This document shows positions 28,262 through 36,087 of a stretch of DNA of 64,000 nucleotides, piece by piece. Position numbers and translations under genes: made by a program. Location of the stretch: contig NC_016024.1 of assembly GCF_000226295.1 (NCBI RefSeq), positions 665,501-729,500 of the forward strand, in the 5' to 3' direction. How positions within the stretch are numbered: position 1 is the first letter of the stretch; each line of letters begins with the position of its first letter. A model generated the notes under the pieces. The model had not been told where the DNA came from and searched no databases. It was given only the letters and a program-made list of their open reading frames with translations. The stretch comes from Chloracidobacterium thermophilum B (GTDB taxonomy: Bacteria > Acidobacteriota > Blastocatellia > Chloracidobacteriales > Chloracidobacteriaceae).

Positions 28262-28425
28262 GCATAAATTGCCACATCGAATACTGGAGTGCTGAACAAT
28301 CTGGCAACTGCATAAGTTTCTTTGCCATCGTGAACTGTGGCACCTTTTTTGCGCCAGAAATTAGTATCTGTTCAGCCTCAGTCTGTTTTGGCAACCCGGG
28401 GTCTGTCACATTGATTTGTTCTTGA
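28189..28425 (+). other. candidate -1 frameshift site and Cys-rich extension
   Basis: The heptamer A AAA AAA at 28189-28195 is phased correctly for tandem slippage in the frame that starts at 28061. After a -1 shift the frame continues to a TGA at 28423-28425, giving a product of about 121 residues. Its last ~55 residues contain six Cys (for example INCHIEYWSAEQSGNC and VNCGTFFAPEISIC). The next gene starts 18 bp later. Alternatives are an indel pseudogene, or a shift nearer 28250, since the zero frame after the A-run also looks protein-like. Confidence 0.35.
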
Positions 28426-28443
28426 TAGGGAGGTGTTCTGAAG

Positions 28444-29256
28444 ATGAGACACATCAAAACTGGACTGTTTTTGTTGGCGGCAGGCTTTTTTCTCATTGGC
28501 ACCGGCGGTACGGCACTGGGGCAGCGCCGGGCTGTTGAACACCGTATGGAGATTCAGGTGACGAACCAGACGATTAATGTTGGGGAGCGGCTCACCATCC
28601 GAATTGACGGTGTCCAGCCGAATGACATGATTAACCTTGCCCCCAAGGAACAGACTACAGCCCAGGTTGCAGCCGGCATCATGGTGCCAGCGCCAGGACG
28701 TGTCACGACGCTGGGCATTGGCTCTACCTCACCGTTGCCCGATGGCGCTCTGTCCGTAACGCCATCTGAAGTACGCATCACGCGGGCCACGAACTGGACG
28801 GGCAACCTGTTCTTCCATGTTGATGTGCCGATGCAGACCCAGGTGACTTTGGTTATCAATGACCAGCCATTGCTCAACGCCAGGCTGTCCGCACCGGTTG
28901 CCTTCTGGCGGGAAGCCTTTCACCCAGGCTTCTCCATCGCCCCGGAGACCTTTGTGCGTGCTACCTTGCCAAACATTGACCGGGAAGAGCGGATTCGCCC
29001 GGAGGAGGAAGCCTATCGCGTGCCGCCCTCCAAGGTGCAGGTGCTCAAGCGGGTACTGCCGTCTTCCGACACGGCACGGGAGTTGCTGGTGGCTTTCCGC
29101 GTGAATGAGCAGGGGCAGGTGTTTGCCGCACACGTACTGACCCACGATCCCCAGGCTGCGGCGTATGCCGAAAACTTCAAGCAGTGGGTGTTTGCGCCGT
29201 ACGTCGTGGATGGCAAGCCCGTGCCTTTCCTGACGGTGATGAAAGTTTCGTTCTGA
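28444..29256 (+). CDS. exported protein with TonB-C-like C-terminal domain
   Basis: The 270-residue protein starts at ATG 28444 behind GGGAGG and has a signal peptide (TGLFLLAAGFFLIGTGGTALG). The middle (about 30-165) is beta-rich with no recognised family. The last 80 residues (ARELLVAFRVNEQGQVFAAH, then a WVFAPYVVDGKPV motif and a final beta strand) resemble the TonB/TolA C-terminal fold often seen in stand-alone Acidobacterial secreted proteins. No ExbBD genes are nearby, so it is not a classical energy transducer. It lies 18 bp after the possible extended form of the previous gene and ends before a hairpin terminator. Confidence 0.72.
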   Translation: MRHIKTGLFLLAAGFFLIGTGGTALGQRRAVEHRMEIQVTNQTINVGERLTIRIDGVQPNDMINLAPKEQTTAQVAAGIMVPAPGRVTTLGIGSTSPLPDGALSVTPSEVRITRATNWTGNLFFHVDVPMQTQVTLVINDQPLLNARLSAPVAFWREAFHPGFSIAPETFVRATLPNIDREERIRPEEEAYRVPPSKVQVLKRVLPSSDTARELLVAFRVNEQGQVFAAHVLTHDPQAAAYAENFKQWVFAPYVVDGKPVPFLTVMKVSF

Positions 29257-29295
29257 TTCCCGGCGGAGAGGCAAGCCGGGTTGCATGAAATCAGG

Positions 29296-29339
29296 CCGAA
29301 GCTGCCCTGTGGAAGGGTGGCTTCGGTCTGGCTGTTTTT
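29296..29339 (+). terminator. likely terminator after the TonB-C-like gene
   Basis: CCGAAGC (29296-29302) and CCCT pair with AGGG and GCTTCGG (29320-29326), forming a long hairpin with one mismatched step. A run of five T lies about 9 nt after the stem, slightly far for an ideal intrinsic terminator. Confidence 0.55.
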
Positions 29340-29425
29340 GGCAGGGCTTGCCGTAAAGCCAGCGGCTTGAACCGGTAACGCATCCGGCGCGTCCCTGAAC
29401 GTTTGGTGGATGAGATACGGACGGG

Positions 29426-29434
29426 TGTTATACT
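29426..29434 (+). promoter_or_regulatory. candidate extended -10 promoter for the first methyltransferase
   Basis: TGT-TATACT at 29426-29434 is an extended -10 element, about 140 bp before the GTG start at 29576. The only -35-like hexamer (TTGGTG at 29403) is 20 bp away. The 319-bp gap 29257-29575 otherwise holds only the terminator. Confidence 0.35.
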
Positions 29435-29575
29435 CGTTTCCCATAAACCCAGCTTGATGCCAGTCTGTGGTTGCCAGAAGCTTCACGTCCGTACAATTGC
29501 CGCAGGCGGGTCTCTGGGTGACTTCCATACCGCCGGGCTTGCTCTGCACGTGAGCAGGCTGCCAAGGTCCGGGCT

Positions 29576-30652
29576 GTGAACTACATTGGTAGCAAGTTCT
29601 CGCTTCTTTCCTTTCTGGAAACGCACATTACGCAATTCTCCACGCCGGATTCGGGTTGGACATTTTTCGATATATTTTCGGGAACAGGCGTTGTCGGAAG
29701 GCACTTCAAAAAGCTTGGATTCCATATCGTCGCCAATGACATTCAGTATTACAGCTACTGTCTCAACCGGGCATACATAGGCATCAACTGCCAGCCAGGG
29801 TTCATTGGCATTGTGGAGCATCTGCCACAGCCGGCTGGTCTTTCGCAGTATGACGCCGTTGATGTCGTTCTGGATTATCTGAACAGGCTGACGGGAGTTG
29901 AAGGCTTCATTTACCGGAATTACTGTCCGGGCGGTACGGCCGGAAAAGATTTTCCCCGTCAATACTTCACAGACGAAAATGGAAAACTCTGTGACGCCAT
30001 TCGCCTTCAAACAGAAGACTGGCATCGGGATGCTTTCATTTCAGACGATGAGTATTTCTATCTGCTGGCCAGCCTGATTGAAGCCATGGACAAGGTTGCC
30101 AACACGGCTTCGGTCTATGGCGCGTTTCTCAAGCACGTGAAGCCAAGCGCACGCAAGCCGCTCCGGCTGGAAAGGCTTGAAATTATACCCGATAACAGGT
30201 TGCATCGAGTGTACAATTGCGACGGGGGCGAACTGGCAAGCAAGGTGCAATGTGACATTCTCTACATTGATCCTCCCTACAACCAGCGCCAATACTGCAC
30301 GAACTACCATGTTCTGGAAACCATCGCAAAATATGACCATCCACAGCTTTATGGCATTACGGGACTGAGGGACTACCGTCACCAGAAATCAGATTTCTGC
30401 AATTCTGCAAAGGCTCTTCAATCGCTTGAAAGGCTGATTCGGGAAACAAGTGCAAAATATGTCTTTCTGAGCTACAACAGCGAAGGTCTCATGCGTGAAG
30501 ATGAGATTATCAGGATGATGAGCCAATACGGGGTAGTGGACTTGAGAAAAGAGGATTACCGCCGGTTCAGAGCCGATATAGACCGGGAAAACCGCAGATA
30601 CCGGGCAGACAGTGTTACCGAGTACCTGTTTTGCCTGAAAAAGGCCAGGTAA
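29576..30652 (+). CDS. D12-class adenine-specific DNA methyltransferase (copy 1)
   Basis: The 358-residue protein begins NYIGSKFSLL, then has the SAM-binding motif FSGTG (residues 34-38) and the catalytic motif DPPY (232-235) within LYIDPPYNQRQY. The order FxGxG before DPPY is that of the alpha-class D12 (Dam-like) N6-adenine methyltransferases. The start is GTG 29576. The DNA is clearly richer in A/T than neighbouring genes, which points to later acquisition. A homologous methyltransferase gene follows after 58 bp in the same direction. The recognition sequence cannot be read from the sequence. Confidence 0.9.
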   Translation: MNYIGSKFSLLSFLETHITQFSTPDSGWTFFDIFSGTGVVGRHFKKLGFHIVANDIQYYSYCLNRAYIGINCQPGFIGIVEHLPQPAGLSQYDAVDVVLDYLNRLTGVEGFIYRNYCPGGTAGKDFPRQYFTDENGKLCDAIRLQTEDWHRDAFISDDEYFYLLASLIEAMDKVANTASVYGAFLKHVKPSARKPLRLERLEIIPDNRLHRVYNCDGGELASKVQCDILYIDPPYNQRQYCTNYHVLETIAKYDHPQLYGITGLRDYRHQKSDFCNSAKALQSLERLIRETSAKYVFLSYNSEGLMREDEIIRMMSQYGVVDLRKEDYRRFRADIDRENRRYRADSVTEYLFCLKKAR

Positions 30653-30710
30653 CGAAATCAACCGGGCCGGCTTTTTTGAAAGAGGACGGCACTGCACAGG
30701 GAACGTCTGA

Positions 30711-31805
30711 ATGATCAAGTACATCGGCTCCAAACGAACCCTCATCCCGCTCATTCTGGAAACCATCCGCCGGGCGACAAACGCCCGAACCGTTCTTGAC
30801 CCCTTTTCCGGGACGGCCCGCGTCGGGCATGCGCTCAAGGCAGCCGGCTACCGTGTGCTCTCCAACGACCACAATGCCTACGCCGCCGTCCTGGCGCGCT
30901 GCTACGTCCAGGCCGATGCCGAAGATGTCCTCGAAGACGCTCGCAAACTCGTCCGGGAGTTCAATGCCCTCAAAGGCACACCGGGCTATTTCACCGAGAC
31001 GTTCTGCATCCGGTCCCGCTTCTTCCAGCCCAAAAACGGCGAACGGATTGACGCCATCCGCGAAGCCATTGCCGCCAGGGGGCTTGACCCGGAGTTGGAA
31101 GCCGTCATGCTCGTCTCCCTGATGGAAGCGGCCGACCGCGTGGATTCCACGACCGGCGTGCAGATGGCCTATCTCAAAAGCTGGGCGCCACGCTCGTACA
31201 ACGACCTCGAACTGCGTGTCCCGAATGTGCTCCCGCGCGCCCGGTACGGCAAAGGGCAGGCCACCTGTCTTGATGCCCTCGATGCCGTCCGTCGCTTTGC
31301 GGCTGATGTGGCCTACCTTGACCCGCCCTACAACCAGCATTCCTATCTGGGGAACTACCACATCTGGGAGTCGCTCGTGCGGTGGGACAAACCCGAAGTC
31401 TATGGCGTCGCATGCAAGCGCGTGGACGTACGCCAGCGCCGCAGTGTCTTCAACGCCCGTTCCCGGTTTACGGCTGCCCTGCACACCCTGCTGACAGCCG
31501 TGCAGGCACCGATCATCATCGTGTCGTTCAACGATGAAGGTTACGTGACGCGCCAGGACATGGAAGCCATGCTGCGGTCGCTGTGGAACGGCGCCGGGCA
31601 GGTCACGACCATCGAGAAGGATTTCAAGCGGTATGTCGGGGCGCAGATTGGCATTTATAACCCACGTGGGGAAAAGGTGGGTGTGGTCAGCCATCTGCGG
31701 AACCGGGAATTTCTCTACGTGGCATCCCGCGAAGACCTTGCGCCGGCGCTGATGTCTGTCACGGCTGCACAGCATCGGCAGGGCTGGCTGTTCGGTGAAT
31801 CTTAG
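30711..31805 (+). CDS. D12-class adenine-specific DNA methyltransferase (copy 2)
   Basis: The 364-residue protein starts IKYIGSKRTLIPLIL, with FSGTA (residues 32-36) as the SAM motif and DPPY (204-207) in YLDPPYNQHSYLGNYH. It is homologous to the upstream gene product, sharing YIGSK and DPPYNQ plus NYH, but is GC-rich like the chromosome. This argues that the two genes diverged before arriving here or came separately. Two D12 enzymes in tandem are typical of systems that modify an asymmetric site, one enzyme per strand. No recognised restriction enzyme lies directly beside them. Start ATG 30711 follows a weak ribosome-binding site. Confidence 0.92.
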   Translation: MIKYIGSKRTLIPLILETIRRATNARTVLDPFSGTARVGHALKAAGYRVLSNDHNAYAAVLARCYVQADAEDVLEDARKLVREFNALKGTPGYFTETFCIRSRFFQPKNGERIDAIREAIAARGLDPELEAVMLVSLMEAADRVDSTTGVQMAYLKSWAPRSYNDLELRVPNVLPRARYGKGQATCLDALDAVRRFAADVAYLDPPYNQHSYLGNYHIWESLVRWDKPEVYGVACKRVDVRQRRSVFNARSRFTAALHTLLTAVQAPIIIVSFNDEGYVTRQDMEAMLRSLWNGAGQVTTIEKDFKRYVGAQIGIYNPRGEKVGVVSHLRNREFLYVASREDLAPALMSVTAAQHRQGWLFGES

Positions 31806-31815
31806 TGTGAGGACT

Positions 31816-32634
31816 ATGCCCGTGTTTCGCCGTTGGGTTGCAACCAGACCAGTTGCCTGCTTCTTTGGCCTGACAGTTCTGCTCTCCTGGTCGTACTGGT
31901 TGACGCTGCTTGCCAGCGGGCAACAGGTTCGTCCGGGGTCATCCGCCACGCATCTGCCAGGCTTGTTGGGACCTCTGGTGGCAGCCGTCATCATCACCTG
32001 GCTGGCATTTGGGCAAGCCGCCCTGCTGGCGTTCATAAAAAGCGCCCTCGTGCTGCCGCACCCCCGTTTTCAAAATGCTCTCCTTGCCTCGTCGCCGCTT
32101 CTGATTGCCGGCGTCACCTTCCTGGGGCTTGCTGCCGCAGGTGGGGAACTGCCGTCCCGGCAAGCGTTTTGTGCCTATCCAGGCGCTCCGGCGGACACCC
32201 CGTTGCTGATACTTCTGCCGGCTGTGCTGCTTCTCAACGGTTATGGAGAGGAAGCCGGTTGGCGTGGCTTTGCCACGCGGCATCTTGCTCCAAAGCTTGG
32301 AAGATTTCGCGCCACGCTGGTCGTGGCATCTGTCTGGGCGGTCTGGCACGCGCCGCTCTTCTGGCTCAATGCGAGTATGCAGGCGCTGGTCGGGCCGGTC
32401 CTGCTGGGGTGGGGCTTCGGGCTGTTGTGCGCGGCTTTTCTGCTCGCCGGCCTATACTTCCTTTCCCAGGAAAGTGTTCTGGTCGTTGCCGTGTGGCACA
32501 CGCTCTACAACTTCACCGTCGCCACTCCGGCCGGAACTGGCACGCCGGCTGCCCTCATCACGACGGTGGTGATCGTGTGGGGAGCCTGGTTCGCGTTTGT
32601 GTGGAGCCGTGAACCCAACAGCTCGAACGCATGA
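31816..32634 (+). CDS. CPBP family intramembrane glutamic endopeptidase
   Basis: The membrane protein of about 272 residues has roughly eight hydrophobic segments and the three CPBP (Abi/Rce1-like) motifs: GEEAGWRGF (E145, E146, R150), VWHAPLF (H178) and VAVWHTLYN. CPBP proteases process prenylated proteins, bacteriocin-type peptides or act in immunity. The start is uncertain: ATG 31816 is used here. GTG 31795 would overlap the methyltransferase by 11 bp and add seven residues. Its tight spacing to the methyltransferase suggests co-transcription. Confidence 0.88.
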   Translation: MPVFRRWVATRPVACFFGLTVLLSWSYWLTLLASGQQVRPGSSATHLPGLLGPLVAAVIITWLAFGQAALLAFIKSALVLPHPRFQNALLASSPLLIAGVTFLGLAAAGGELPSRQAFCAYPGAPADTPLLILLPAVLLLNGYGEEAGWRGFATRHLAPKLGRFRATLVVASVWAVWHAPLFWLNASMQALVGPVLLGWGFGLLCAAFLLAGLYFLSQESVLVVAVWHTLYNFTVATPAGTGTPAALITTVVIVWGAWFAFVWSREPNSSNA

Positions 32635-32707
32635 CCTTTTCCGCCCAGACGAATGGATCGCCGCGACGTGGTTGTTTTCTGGTAAGGTGTTGCCCTGAAA
32701 GGCAACC

Positions 32708-34303
32708 ATGGCTGTTGTGGGGAATGGGCGATCCGGTATGGAGACCACGGTCAGACATCGTGTAGCTCCGGCTGCTGACCCGGCGGCCGACCTCCATGGG
32801 CTGACGGCGCACCTCGCGGCGCTTTCGCCAACGGGCGGACGCTTCCGCGTGCAGGTCATCACCCCACATGGTTCCAGTCGTGGCGACTACCACGTGGAAT
32901 GTGCTGTCAACTACGGCAAGCTGACGGTGACATACTGGGGGCCAAACGGTTCCGCTTGCTGGCGGGTCGAACGCTACGCACGGCATGGCACGGCGCTCCG
33001 GCTCGATGTTTCCCGGCGGGTCGGAGCCGAGCGCGGACAGCTCATCATCACCTCCCCGGATGAAGCCCCGGACGAAGCTCCGCCGGAGGCTTTTCCCACG
33101 CCGGACATGACACGGTGGAAAGCTTGCGTCCGAACGTGGCTCAACCGAAACCTCCCGGCCGGTGTGCGCATCACCAGCCTGCGCCAGTGGCGGCATCCGT
33201 CGCCGGTGGCAGGCTGGCAGGCGCAGTCTGGTAATGCTACCTGGCTGGTGTTCACGACGACCGATCCAACGGCCCTGCGCCAGCTTCTGGGAAATGCCAT
33301 GCAGGCGCTCGACGCGCTGCCGGCCGCAACCCATCTCTGGCTGTTGCTGCCGCCAGACAGCCGGGTGGAGCTGTTGCCGTTTCTGTCCCTGCTGCACGTG
33401 CCGCAGGTGAGGCTCTACGAAGCCGCGCCCGACTGGTCAGCCGTGCATCCGCTCGCGCCCGGCCACCAGTTGCCGCTCATCACCGAGCCCGTCCGGCTGT
33501 GGCGCTACCGTCCGCCCACGCCAGCCGAACTCCAGTACCTGCGCCAATGGTTTGGCGATGCTCTGGATACCCACTGCGAAGTTGTCCCGGCCGGAGGCAG
33601 CACGCTATCCGTCCGGTGGTACGGGCTGGAATGCGCCCGGTTGCAACGCTGTGTGGTGGCCGAAGAAAAGGCAGCCGGGCGCACAACACCGGCCCTGCGT
33701 TTTGGGTTGACGACGCTGGGCCAGCCAAGCCGTCCGTTGACCGCCCGGAACCAGGCTGATTTCCACGCGCTGCTGGAAATGCTCAACCGCTACCGGACGC
33801 CGACGGCGCGGGAAGTTGGGCATCCGCTCTACCGCGCCCACCCGGAACGCTGGCTGGACGTGGCGGTGCGCCGTCAACTGCACCTTATTGACGAGGCTCT
33901 GGATTCGGCGCACATCCGCGTGCAGGCACCGCACTTCAGCCGCGATACGCTGGGGCTGGCTGATTTCGTCACGCTGACCCACACCGGCCGGCTGGCCGTG
34001 GTAGAACTCAAAGCCGACGCCGATGCCGACTTCATCTGGCAGGGGCTGACCTACTGGCTGCGGGCTGTCCATCACTGGCGGCAGGGGGATTTCTTGCGCC
34101 GGGGCTACTTTGCCGGTGCGCAGCCGGACCGCTGCGCCCTGCCTCACCTGTACCTGCTGGCGCCGACGCTGCGGTTTCATCCCACCGTCCGCACGGTTGC
34201 CCGGCGGCTGCGCGCCGACCTGCCGGTGACGCTGGTGGGCGTCACCGAGCGGTGGCGGCAGTCTCTGCGGGTCGTTTTTCGGGAGTGCTTCGGTGACTTC
34301 TGA
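32708..34303 (+). CDS. large unknown protein with PD-(D/E)XK-like nuclease signature
   Basis: I do not recognise the family of this 531-residue protein. The N-terminal ~100 residues form a beta-rich module (RFRVQVITPHG, CAVNYGKLTVTYWGPNG). The middle is mixed. The C-terminal ~140 residues contain a helix (RQLHLIDEALDSAHI), then LGLADFVTLTHTGRLAVVEL with D419 and E433-L-K435, and then QGLTYWLRAVHHW. D-x(13)-ExK between strands, followed by a helix with Q, is the core pattern of PD-(D/E)XK nucleases. The gene comes 73 bp after the CPBP gene and ends 40 bp before the tRNA-Glu gene. A nuclease role is inferred only. Confidence 0.65.
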   Translation: MAVVGNGRSGMETTVRHRVAPAADPAADLHGLTAHLAALSPTGGRFRVQVITPHGSSRGDYHVECAVNYGKLTVTYWGPNGSACWRVERYARHGTALRLDVSRRVGAERGQLIITSPDEAPDEAPPEAFPTPDMTRWKACVRTWLNRNLPAGVRITSLRQWRHPSPVAGWQAQSGNATWLVFTTTDPTALRQLLGNAMQALDALPAATHLWLLLPPDSRVELLPFLSLLHVPQVRLYEAAPDWSAVHPLAPGHQLPLITEPVRLWRYRPPTPAELQYLRQWFGDALDTHCEVVPAGGSTLSVRWYGLECARLQRCVVAEEKAAGRTTPALRFGLTTLGQPSRPLTARNQADFHALLEMLNRYRTPTAREVGHPLYRAHPERWLDVAVRRQLHLIDEALDSAHIRVQAPHFSRDTLGLADFVTLTHTGRLAVVELKADADADFIWQGLTYWLRAVHHWRQGDFLRRGYFAGAQPDRCALPHLYLLAPTLRFHPTVRTVARRLRADLPVTLVGVTERWRQSLRVVFRECFGDF

Positions 34304-34317
34304 CAGCCCCGAAAGTG

Positions 34318-34340
34318 AAAAAGCCGCCGGAAGCGGCGGC
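34318..34340 (-). terminator. terminator downstream of tRNA-Glu
   Basis: On the minus strand GCCGCC, a six-base loop and GGCGGC (34340 to 34323) are followed by five T (34322-34318). It lies directly after the tRNA 3' end and is a compact intrinsic terminator for it. Confidence 0.8.
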
Positions 34341-34343
34341 GGG

Positions 34344-34419
34344 TGGTGTCTCGTACGGGAGTCGAACCCGTGTTACCGCCGTGAAAGGGCGGTGTCCTAG
34401 GCCACTAGACGAACGAGAC
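34344..34419 (-). tRNA. tRNA-Glu (anticodon UUC), CCA encoded
   Basis: The 7-bp acceptor stem pairs GTCTCGT (from 34419) with ACGAGAC (to 34348), followed by discriminator A and an encoded CCA (34346-34344). The anticodon arm is CCGCC-CTTTCAC-GGCGG, giving anticodon TTC for glutamate. The T arm has the GGTTCGACTCC pattern. All arms close well. Its 3' end faces the methyltransferase/protease stretch, an orientation typical of island insertion sites, although no integrase or duplicated 3' end was seen. Confidence 0.96.
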
Positions 34420-34455
34420 GCAAGTGCTTTGAAAAGAACATCCAAAAGGGCCGTC

Positions 34456-35889
34456 TCAAAAAACGAATGCGCAATTGGCCATGACCGTGGATTGACTGTC
34501 AAGCCCGATAGTTCCCAGATTGTGCTTCCCGGCGCTGTGGCAGGTTGCCCCGGCTGGCAAAGGCAGGTGAGGCGTCCGGCCAAGCTGAGGCAGGCCGTCG
34601 GGCAGAACGTTCAGCCCGGAGCGTTGTCCCTGGCGCTTCAAGGTCAGCGCAAGCTGCTGCAGGGCATAGCGCAGATCAACATCAACATTCCGGCGTACGT
34701 CTTCAAGGGTCAGCTTGACGGTGACATCGGGCGTGACGCCCTGCCCTTCGAGCCGTACGCCGCGCACCGTGCGGTAGTCGCGGATGCTGATCTGCACTTT
34801 GCCGCCATCCGGGAGTGGTTCCTGGATGCTGGCCAGTACGGCCCCGGCCGTCCGCCGTCCGATGACCGTGCCGCGCCCAGTTTCCTGAACGGCCGCGGCG
34901 AAAATTTCGGCGGCGCTGGCCGAGTGTTCATCAATCAACACGAGTACCGGCCCGGTATAGGCCTGCCGGTTGCCGCTGACGCGCATCCGCAGCGGCTTCT
35001 GGTTACGCTGGATGAAATCGCCAAAAACCACATCCTGGCGGTAAATGAGCCGCAGACAGTCGGCGAGCACATCGAGCAGTCCGCCGGTATTTTCGCGCAG
35101 GTCAAAGATCAGACCGGCAGCCTGTGGATTGGACGTGATGTGCTCTTCCAGCCAGTCGGCCGTCTTCGGTGCAAACTCGGTGAACCGCAGGTAGAGGACG
35201 CCATCAGGAAGGTACTGCACCCGTTGTTCCGGCGTCGTGGCGAAGGGACGGCAGATGACTTCAACCCGCTTGGGATGGTCATTTGAGTCAATGAGCTTGA
35301 GCTTTACGGACTGACCGATCTGGAAGCGTTGTCCCGGCTTGAAGCCGGTGAAGGGCTGCCCGTCCATTTCGGCTATGATCCAGCCCGGACGAATGCCGGC
35401 TTCGTGAGCGGCCGAACCGCCGAGCGTGTGCGTGATCACCCATTGCCCTTCGAGCTTGCGCAACTGGATGCCAAGACCAACCCGTGCGCCCTGCTTTTCT
35501 TCCCGTACGCGGCTGGGCGGCAGGGCGAAGGTATGTTGGTCGTCGAGTGTGGCCAGAAGCTGATTGATCGCACGGTAGAGGGTGGATTCATCCTTGGCCG
35601 CCAGTGCCTGTCGCCGGAATTGCTGGGTCAAATCCCGCCAGTTCGCACCGTGCAGCCGGGGGTCGTAGTACCGGCGCTCAATCAGCCGGCACACGGTGTC
35701 GAAAACCCGTGCATTCTGCTGGGCGCTGACCGTCGTTTCCCGGCTCGTTTCCCGGCTTGTCGCCAGAACCGGCGGATAGACCGGCCACGGGAAACTGCCG
35801 GCCAGCAGCAGCCCCAGCGCCACACCAAGGAATGTTCGCCAGAGGCGTTGGCTGCACCTGCCTTGGCTTGATGGAAAACGATGCTGCAT
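34456..35889 (-). CDS. S41 family (C-terminal processing-like) peptidase with altered dyad
   Basis: The product of about 477 residues starts at ATG 35889 with a signal peptide (FLGVALGLLLAGSFPWPV). A helical region follows, then a PDZ domain (about 135-215, ARVGLGIQLRK to DGQPF) and the S41 core with EHSASAAEIFAAAV (S325 at the nucleophile position). In Ctp proteases a lysine follows in a TFGKG-type segment; here that place reads TAGA (347-350), with no Lys. LDDQHTFALP (H119) recalls the tricorn-like S41B histidine. So it may use another catalytic set or be inactive. It acts outside the cytoplasmic membrane. Confidence 0.85.
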   Translation of the reverse strand: MQHRFPSSQGRCSQRLWRTFLGVALGLLLAGSFPWPVYPPVLATSRETSRETTVSAQQNARVFDTVCRLIERRYYDPRLHGANWRDLTQQFRRQALAAKDESTLYRAINQLLATLDDQHTFALPPSRVREEKQGARVGLGIQLRKLEGQWVITHTLGGSAAHEAGIRPGWIIAEMDGQPFTGFKPGQRFQIGQSVKLKLIDSNDHPKRVEVICRPFATTPEQRVQYLPDGVLYLRFTEFAPKTADWLEEHITSNPQAAGLIFDLRENTGGLLDVLADCLRLIYRQDVVFGDFIQRNQKPLRMRVSGNRQAYTGPVLVLIDEHSASAAEIFAAAVQETGRGTVIGRRTAGAVLASIQEPLPDGGKVQISIRDYRTVRGVRLEGQGVTPDVTVKLTLEDVRRNVDVDLRYALQQLALTLKRQGQRSGLNVLPDGLPQLGRTPHLPLPAGATCHSAGKHNLGTIGLDSQSTVMANCAFVF

Positions 35890-36087
35890 AGTCAAGCCCC
35901 GGATAACAGACCGTTGAGGGAGACAGATGAAACTAAGGCCGATCATCTGGTTTTGGCAACGGAAAGCTGGAAAAGCATCGCCGGGCTGTGGTTGCATAAA
36001 GGGTTGTGCAGGTTGACCCGGAAAAATCATGAAGGCCAAACCCCGGCATGCGACGCTTGACCAACAAAGGGGAAGTTCAGACGCGAT

